Positions 33,184 to 37,910 of a stretch of 37,910 bases of DNA are shown piece after piece. The position numbers and the translations under genes are program-made. The notes under the pieces are model-generated. The model searched no databases. It was not told the origin of the DNA and saw only the letters and a list, made by a program, of their open reading frames with translations. Position 1 is the stretch's first letter; every line of letters starts with the position of its first letter. Origin of the DNA: Lachnospiraceae bacterium (GTDB lineage Bacteria; Bacillota; Clostridia; Lachnospirales; Lachnospiraceae); assembly GCA_017457865.1 (NCBI GenBank), contig JAFTGN010000034.1:1-37910 (forward strand). The letters are read 5' to 3'.

Positions 33184-35073
33184 TTATTCCTCAGTCGTCT
33201 CTTCCACCAACTGGTAGTAGGTTACGCCCAGTGGGGGAATGGTGAGATCAATGGCATAATCAAAGGAGTTCACCCCTTCTGATATGGTGCGAATATCCCC
33301 TGGATTGCCAATGCCTGTGCCACCAAACGCAGTGCTTTCAGAGTTGAATACCTCCCGGTATACACCGCTCTTTGGTACACCGATTCGATAATTGCCTCTT
33401 GTGACAGGCTGGAAGTTGCAGACACAGATCAAATCGTCTCCATTTTTGGCCACTCTTCTGAATGCAATGATACTATTGCCGCTGTCAGACAATGCCAGCC
33501 ATTGGAACCCTTCCCAGTTGTAGTCATTTTCATACATGGCAGGAGTATTGCGGTAAAAATGGTTTACAGCCTTGAAAAATTTATGCAGTTTATAGTTGGA
33601 TTCGTTTTCTAACAAATACCAATCCAACTGGGTTTCAGCGTTCCATTCGTTCCACTGTCCCAGTTCTGCACCCATGAACATCAGCTTTTTACCAGGATGT
33701 GCCATCATATAGGAGACAAAGTTTCGCACACCAGCAAATTTCCAGAAATCGTCTCCCGGCATTTTTCTCACAAGGGAGCCTTTACCGTATACCACCTCAT
33801 CATGAGAGATAGGCAGGATAAAATTCTCTGAAAAAGCATACATCATACTGAAAGTCAGCTTGTCATGGTGATAATTTCTCCACAGCGGATCTTCGGAAAT
33901 ATAAGAGAGCATATCATTCATCCATCCCATATTCCACTTATAGTCAAAGCCCAGGGCAAGAGAATTGCTGGAATCTCCCGTCACATTTGGCCATGCGGTA
34001 CTTTCTTCCGCAATCATCAGTGCATGGGGACAGTTTTCATGGACAGCACGGTTAAGTTTGCGCAAAAATTCCACTGCCACAAGATTTTCTCTGCCTCCAT
34101 ATGCGTTGGGAATCCACTCGCCTTCTTTGCGGTTATAGTCCAGATACAGCATAGAAGCCACAGCGTCCACTCGGATGCCGTCAAAATGATATTCATTTAA
34201 CCAGAAGAGGGCAGAGGAAATCAGAAAACTGGTTACTTCATATCGACTGTAATTGAAGATATATGTACCCCATTCTTTGTGTTCACCAAGCCGCCAGTCC
34301 TCATATTCGTAACAGCCTGTCCCATCAAAACGAGCCAGACCATGTCCATCTTTTGGAAAATGTGCCGGTACCCAGTCCAAAATCACGCCAATGTTGTGTT
34401 GATGACACTTATCAATTAAATACATCAGATCCTCAGGGGTACCGTATCGTGAAGTGGCAGAAAAATAACCGGTTACCTGGTAACCCCAGCTGCCGTCAAA
34501 GGGGAACTCGGTCAAAGGCATGAATTCGACATGGGTATAACCCAGTTCTGCTATATAAGGCACCAGTTCGTCTGCAAGGGCACGATAACCATAATAGCTG
34601 CCGTCACTGTGCCGTCTCCAGGAACCTGCATTGATTTCATAAATATTAAATGGTATGCTTCTGCGATCTTCCTTAGATTTAGTCTCCAACCATTCTGCAT
34701 CGTTCCATTTGAATTTGCCGAAGTCATGGACTTTGGAAGCATTATTGGGGCGAACTTCGCTGTAGAATGCATAGGGATCGGATTTGAGAACTCTGGTATG
34801 CCATGGTGTTTCTACACTGTATTTGTAGCAGTCACCGGGATGCACATTTTCGATTGTAGTCTCCCAGATGCCAGAATTGTCAATTTTATACATGGCATTG
34901 GCACTGTCATTCCATCCGTTAAAATCTCCTAAGACAGAAACGGAGAGGGCATTGGGAGCCCATACTCTGAATACCACTGCATCATCAATCAGATGTGAGC
35001 CAAGATATTTGTATGCATCGGTGGAATTTCCTGCCAGAAATTCATTGCGCATAGATTCTACTGATTTCCACAT
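33184..35073 (-). CDS. glgB: 1,4-alpha-glucan branching enzyme
   Basis: Introduces alpha-1,6 branches into glycogen; GH13 enzyme, 629 residues. The N-terminal CBM48 domain covers ~20-115 (FRVWAPNALSVSVLGDFNGW). The barrel shows HVEFMPLTEFPFDGSWGYQV, GVILDWVPAHFPKDGHGLA, GIRVDAVASM with nucleophile Asp303, MIAEES with the acid Glu356/357, and PISHDEVVYGKGS with His424-Asp425. The C-terminal beta domain ends in PPLGVTYYQLVEE. GGGAGG precedes the ATG. No other glycogen genes (glgA, glgC, glgP) are next to it, so it is a stand-alone gene with its own promoter. Confidence 0.97.
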   Translation of the reverse strand: MWKSVESMRNEFLAGNSTDAYKYLGSHLIDDAVVFRVWAPNALSVSVLGDFNGWNDSANAMYKIDNSGIWETTIENVHPGDCYKYSVETPWHTRVLKSDPYAFYSEVRPNNASKVHDFGKFKWNDAEWLETKSKEDRRSIPFNIYEINAGSWRRHSDGSYYGYRALADELVPYIAELGYTHVEFMPLTEFPFDGSWGYQVTGYFSATSRYGTPEDLMYLIDKCHQHNIGVILDWVPAHFPKDGHGLARFDGTGCYEYEDWRLGEHKEWGTYIFNYSRYEVTSFLISSALFWLNEYHFDGIRVDAVASMLYLDYNRKEGEWIPNAYGGRENLVAVEFLRKLNRAVHENCPHALMIAEESTAWPNVTGDSSNSLALGFDYKWNMGWMNDMLSYISEDPLWRNYHHDKLTFSMMYAFSENFILPISHDEVVYGKGSLVRKMPGDDFWKFAGVRNFVSYMMAHPGKKLMFMGAELGQWNEWNAETQLDWYLLENESNYKLHKFFKAVNHFYRNTPAMYENDYNWEGFQWLALSDSGNSIIAFRRVAKNGDDLICVCNFQPVTRGNYRIGVPKSGVYREVFNSESTAFGGTGIGNPGDIRTISEGVNSFDYAIDLTIPPLGVTYYQLVEETTEE

Positions 35074-35111
35074 AAGATAACCTCCCGCATATAAAATTTG
35101 CTTTTGATTTA

Positions 35112-35140
35112 ATTATACAGGAAGAAGATGGATACTGCAA
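35112..35140 (-). promoter_or_regulatory. SigA-type promoter of glgB
   Basis: On the minus strand TTGCAG (35140-35135), 17-base spacer, TATAAT (35117-35112), about 39 bases before the glgB ATG. Confidence 0.8.
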
Positions 35141-35208
35141 CCAATATTTTCTGATAAGTGAAAAAGAATATAAAATGAAAACAGGCAGATTATTTTGGTT
35201 GGAAGATG

Positions 35209-35237
35209 TTGTCATGCAAATCAGCTTGTGATAAGAT
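35209..35237 (+). promoter_or_regulatory. Promoter of the dus gene cluster
   Basis: TTGTCA (35209-35214), 17-base spacer, TAAGAT (35232-35237), ~53 bases before the dus ATG. It diverges from the glgB promoter. Confidence 0.65.
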
Positions 35238-35289
35238 AAAAGAATAGAGTGAACTGTAAGGAAATGGAACAGTTGGGAATAGAGAGAAA

Positions 35290-36219
35290 ATGGAGAACAG
35301 GATGAAGCACATTTATTTTGCTCCTATGGAGGGCATTACTACCATTACCTATCGCAGTGTATTTCGCCAGCATTTTTCAGGAGTGGACCGGTATTTTACT
35401 CCTTTTTTGGTGGCAAATCAGAACCATAGATTCAAAAATCGGGAAAAGCAGGAAATAGTACCTGTTCAGGGTGCAGTGGTGCCACAAGTCCTTGCCAATC
35501 GGGCAGAAGATTTCATCTGGGCCGTGCAGGAGCTGGCAAAGTGGGGGTATGAGGAAGTGAATCTGAATCTGGGATGTCCGGCTGCTACAGTGGTGACCAA
35601 AGGAAAAGGAGCCGGATTGTTATCGGATGTAAAAAAGCTGGATGAATTCTTTGGGGAAGTGTTCGCATGCAGTCACATTCCAAAGATATCCATTAAGACA
35701 CGAATCGGCATGAAAGATGCAAAAGAAGTGGTTCCATTGGCAGAACTGTTTGCCAGATATCCATTTTCGGAAGTGATCATACATCCCAGACTGCGAGAAG
35801 ATTTCTATGCAAATACACCCAATCTGGAAGCCTTTCGTATCATGAAAGAGAAGTTGTCCTGTCCAATATGCTACAATGGGGACTTATGTACAACGGAGGA
35901 TGTGCAGGCGTTTTCCGGGCAGTTTCCGGAAGTGGATACCATTATGCTGGGACGGGGATTGCTTGCCAATCCGGCACTGGCAAGGGAAATTCAGGGCCAG
36001 GAGCCGCTGCAGAGGGAAGAACTGGCCGCTTTTTTGCAGGATTTGCAGGAACGGTATCAGGCGATTCTTTCCGGTGAAAGAGATGTGCTTTTTAAACTAA
36101 AAGAACTTTGGTTTTATCTGGGTAGATTATTCCCGGATCAGGAAAGAGAACTGCGGGAGGTGAAGCGAGCCAGAAAGCTGTCCGAGTATGAAGATGCTGT
36201 AAGAAGAATTATAAACTGA
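35290..36219 (+). CDS. tRNA-dihydrouridine synthase family protein
   Basis: FMN-dependent enzyme that reduces specific uridines in tRNA. 309 residues: APMEGITTITYRSVFRQHF at the start of the barrel, the catalytic Cys96 in NLNLGCPAATVVTKGKGAG, KISIKTRIGM, VIIHPRLREDFY with His, CYNGDLCTTEDV and MLGRGLLANPAL for FMN binding. The GCPAATVVTKGKGAGLL form (no AxG-AAL as in DusB) marks a shorter, divergent subfamily common in Clostridia. ATG 35290 is taken as start; ATG 35302 is possible. The aldo/keto reductase gene follows after 18 bases. Confidence 0.92.
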   Translation: MENRMKHIYFAPMEGITTITYRSVFRQHFSGVDRYFTPFLVANQNHRFKNREKQEIVPVQGAVVPQVLANRAEDFIWAVQELAKWGYEEVNLNLGCPAATVVTKGKGAGLLSDVKKLDEFFGEVFACSHIPKISIKTRIGMKDAKEVVPLAELFARYPFSEVIIHPRLREDFYANTPNLEAFRIMKEKLSCPICYNGDLCTTEDVQAFSGQFPEVDTIMLGRGLLANPALAREIQGQEPLQREELAAFLQDLQERYQAILSGERDVLFKLKELWFYLGRLFPDQERELREVKRARKLSEYEDAVRRIIN

Positions 36220-36237
36220 ACGGAAAGGAGAATGAAT

Positions 36238-37263
36238 ATGAAAACAATTACCTTAGGAACAACTGGAATTACCACACCCCAAAATGGATTTGGTGCGCTG
36301 CCTATTCAGCGTGTGAATCAGGAGACAGCAGTGAAACTGCTGCACAAAGCATATGAAAATGGTATGACATTTTTTGATACGGCCAGAGCATACTCGGACA
36401 GCGAGGAAAAGCTGGGGGTTGCTTTTGAGGGGATGCGGGATCAGATTTTCATTGCGTCCAAAACCATGGCCACTACTCCGGAACAATTCTGGGAGGATTT
36501 ACATACAACTTTACAAAATCTGCGTACCGGGTATCTGGATCTTTACCAGTTTCACTGTGTGAAGCAGTGTTATGCGCCGGGAGACGGTACCGGGATGTAT
36601 GAGGCCATGCTGGAAGCCAAAGCCCAGGGGAAAATCAGACATATTGGCATCACCGCCCACCAGATTGGGGTGGCAGAGGAGATCGTGGCAAGTGGGTTGT
36701 ACGAGACATTACAGTTTCCTTTTTCCTACCTTGCCACAGACAGAGACATTGCACTGGTAAAGGCTTGTGAAGCAGCAGGAATGGGCTTTATCGCCATGAA
36801 GGGATTGTCCGGTGGATTGTTGAACAATTCCACTGCCTGTATGGCGTTTATGAGTCAGTACAATGTATTGCCTATCTGGGGGATCCAGCGGGAAAGTGAA
36901 TTGGATGAATGGCTGCATTTCTTTGAAGAAGAACCTGAGATGACTGCGGAGATTCAGGCATTTATTGACAAGGACAGAGCAGAGCTTTTGGGAGATTTCT
37001 GCCGTGGCTGTGGCTATTGTGCTCCATGTACAGTGGGAATTGTCATCAACCAGTGTGCCAGAATGTCACAGTTGATCAGACGTTCTCCATCCGCAAGCTG
37101 GCTTTCCGAACATTGGCAGAATGAAATGCGGAAGATTGAAGACTGTATCGAGTGCGGTGTCTGCCTCAGTCGATGTCCATATGAACTGAATATTCCACAG
37201 TTGTTACGGAAAAATCTGGAAGATTATAAAGAAATCGTGGCAGGGAAAGTGGAGCTTGTGTAG
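36238..37263 (+). CDS. Aldo/keto reductase with C-terminal 4Fe-4S domain
   Basis: Oxidoreductase with an AKR barrel (residues ~1-265) and a ferredoxin-like tail. The catalytic tetrad is visible as Asp47 and Tyr52 (FFDTARAYSDS), Lys75 (FIASKT) and His106 (LYQFHCV). The tail has CRGCGYCAPC and CIECGVCLSRCPYELN, enough cysteines for iron-sulfur clusters, typical of a large clostridial AKR group whose substrates are mostly unknown. ATG 36238 is preferred because GGAG ends 7 bases before it; ATG 36232 is only one base away from that site. It is probably co-transcribed with dus and the following GNAT gene (17 bases). Confidence 0.92.
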   Translation: MKTITLGTTGITTPQNGFGALPIQRVNQETAVKLLHKAYENGMTFFDTARAYSDSEEKLGVAFEGMRDQIFIASKTMATTPEQFWEDLHTTLQNLRTGYLDLYQFHCVKQCYAPGDGTGMYEAMLEAKAQGKIRHIGITAHQIGVAEEIVASGLYETLQFPFSYLATDRDIALVKACEAAGMGFIAMKGLSGGLLNNSTACMAFMSQYNVLPIWGIQRESELDEWLHFFEEEPEMTAEIQAFIDKDRAELLGDFCRGCGYCAPCTVGIVINQCARMSQLIRRSPSASWLSEHWQNEMRKIEDCIECGVCLSRCPYELNIPQLLRKNLEDYKEIVAGKVELV

Positions 37264-37279
37264 TAGGAGGAGAACATTT

Positions 37280-37910
37280 ATGCAAAACAAAGGTACAAAA
37301 ATATTAGAAACAGATCGATTGGTTCTCAGACAGTTCCGTCTTGCTGATGCAGAGGAGATGTTTCAAAACTGGGCTTCTGACCCGGAGGTGACGGAGTTTT
37401 TGACATGGCCGCCTCATAAAGATGTAGAACTGACAAGAAGTCTGCTCACTGACTGGATTGCACGGTATGATGATCCGTCTTGGTATAATTGGGTGATTGA
37501 ATATAAGGAATTTGGTCAGATCATCGGCAATATTTCTGTGGTGGAATTGGATGAGGAGATTGCATCTGCTGACGTTGGTTACTGCATGGGAAAGGCATGG
37601 TGGGGGCAAGCCATTATGCCAGAGGCTTTAAAAGCAGTGATTGCCTATCTGTTTGAGGAAGTGGGGCTGAATCGTGTAGCAGCATATCATGACAGCAACA
37701 ATCCAAAGTCAGGCAGAGTCATGGACAAGGCTGGGATGAAACGGGAAGGCGTGCAGCGTCAGGCAGACAAAAACAATCAGGGCATTTGTGACAGAGTATG
37801 GCATTCTATTTTACGGAGTGAATATGAGGCGCAGAGAAAATCGCAGAATGGAAAGGAAGATGTGAGTCATTCTGTTTTACAATATGAATATGATGGGCAG
37901 AAAACAGGGA
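37280..37910 (+). CDS. RimJ/RimL-like GNAT acetyltransferase, 3' end cut off
   Basis: The frame is open from ATG 37280 (AGGAGGAGAA upstream) to the window end, 210 codons. The N-terminus, ILETDRLVLRQFRLADAEEM, and the core segments GNISVVELDEEIASADVGYC, WWGQAIMPEALKAVIAYLFE and NRVAAYHDSNNPKSGRVMDK are the classic ribosomal-protein-type acetyltransferase pattern (Acetyltransf_3). The family normally ends near WHSILRSEY (residue ~178), but here it continues with a repeat-like extension whose end is not in the window. The acceptor is unknown. Confidence 0.88.
   Translation, partial: MQNKGTKILETDRLVLRQFRLADAEEMFQNWASDPEVTEFLTWPPHKDVELTRSLLTDWIARYDDPSWYNWVIEYKEFGQIIGNISVVELDEEIASADVGYCMGKAWWGQAIMPEALKAVIAYLFEEVGLNRVAAYHDSNNPKSGRVMDKAGMKREGVQRQADKNNQGICDRVWHSILRSEYEAQRKSQNGKEDVSHSVLQYEYDGQKTG

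Noticed and set aside
1-37910. CRISPR array, tRNA or rRNA genes
   Set aside because: I saw no regularly spaced repeats, no cloverleaf-type GGTTCGAATCC arms with matching acceptor stems, and no rRNA-like stretches; short RNAs could still have been missed by eye.

Overview
The window looks like chromosomal DNA of a spore-forming, Gram-positive gut-type Clostridia, most probably a Lachnospiraceae relative. Supporting this are AGGAGG-type ribosome sites, SigA promoters with 17-bp spacers, a GerA/SpoVAF-family germination protein, a SleL-like LysM-GH18 enzyme, acetate kinase, a CpsBCD tyrosine-kinase module, and a radical-SAM-linked protein next to RNase G. Base composition is moderate, AT-rich between genes. 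The genus is not determinable from what I can see.

Layout. 1-5850: the tail of a TIGR03936/DUF2344-type protein, a TTG-initiated RNase G, a DUF2974 hydrolase, an amidase lipoprotein, rpoD with its own promoter, and queH. 5951-7344: ackA as a single-gene unit with promoter and terminator. 7500-12380: a decaying region. It holds four consecutive genes of a secreted-protein / lipoprotein / ABC-exporter module, of which three are visibly broken by frameshifts or a deletion fusion, then a GNAT gene on the other strand, then an AAA-ATPase-like/DUF1703 gene broken by an internal deletion and a stop codon. 12470-16500: a GerA-family germination gene whose start codon lies in a long inverted repeat, an XRE regulator, and gltX. 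16550-19060: a UvrD-like helicase and a Thr/Asn-rich lipoprotein.

19366-22680 is a CpsB-CpsC-CpsD phosphoregulatory operon closed by an exported Ig-like protein and a terminator, with no glycosyltransferase genes. A group II intron with its reverse transcriptase (about 22681-24532) sits directly behind that terminator. 24641-27121: LysM-GH18 hydrolase, NUDIX hydrolase and SDR oxidoreductase.

27116-31872 is the most interesting intact region. It is a divergently regulated unit of a TauA/SsuA-type binding protein, a large DUF1254/DUF1214 protein, an ATPase and a permease, facing a TetR regulator across an intergenic region with a 20-bp near-perfect palindrome. The co-transcribed DUF1254/DUF1214 protein suggests an uptake-and-processing system whose substrate I cannot name. 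32016-end: a small membrane protein, tag glycosylase, glgB on the other strand, a Dus family tRNA enzyme, a ferredoxin-type aldo/keto reductase, and a GNAT protein running off the window. I saw no rRNA, tRNA or CRISPR array.
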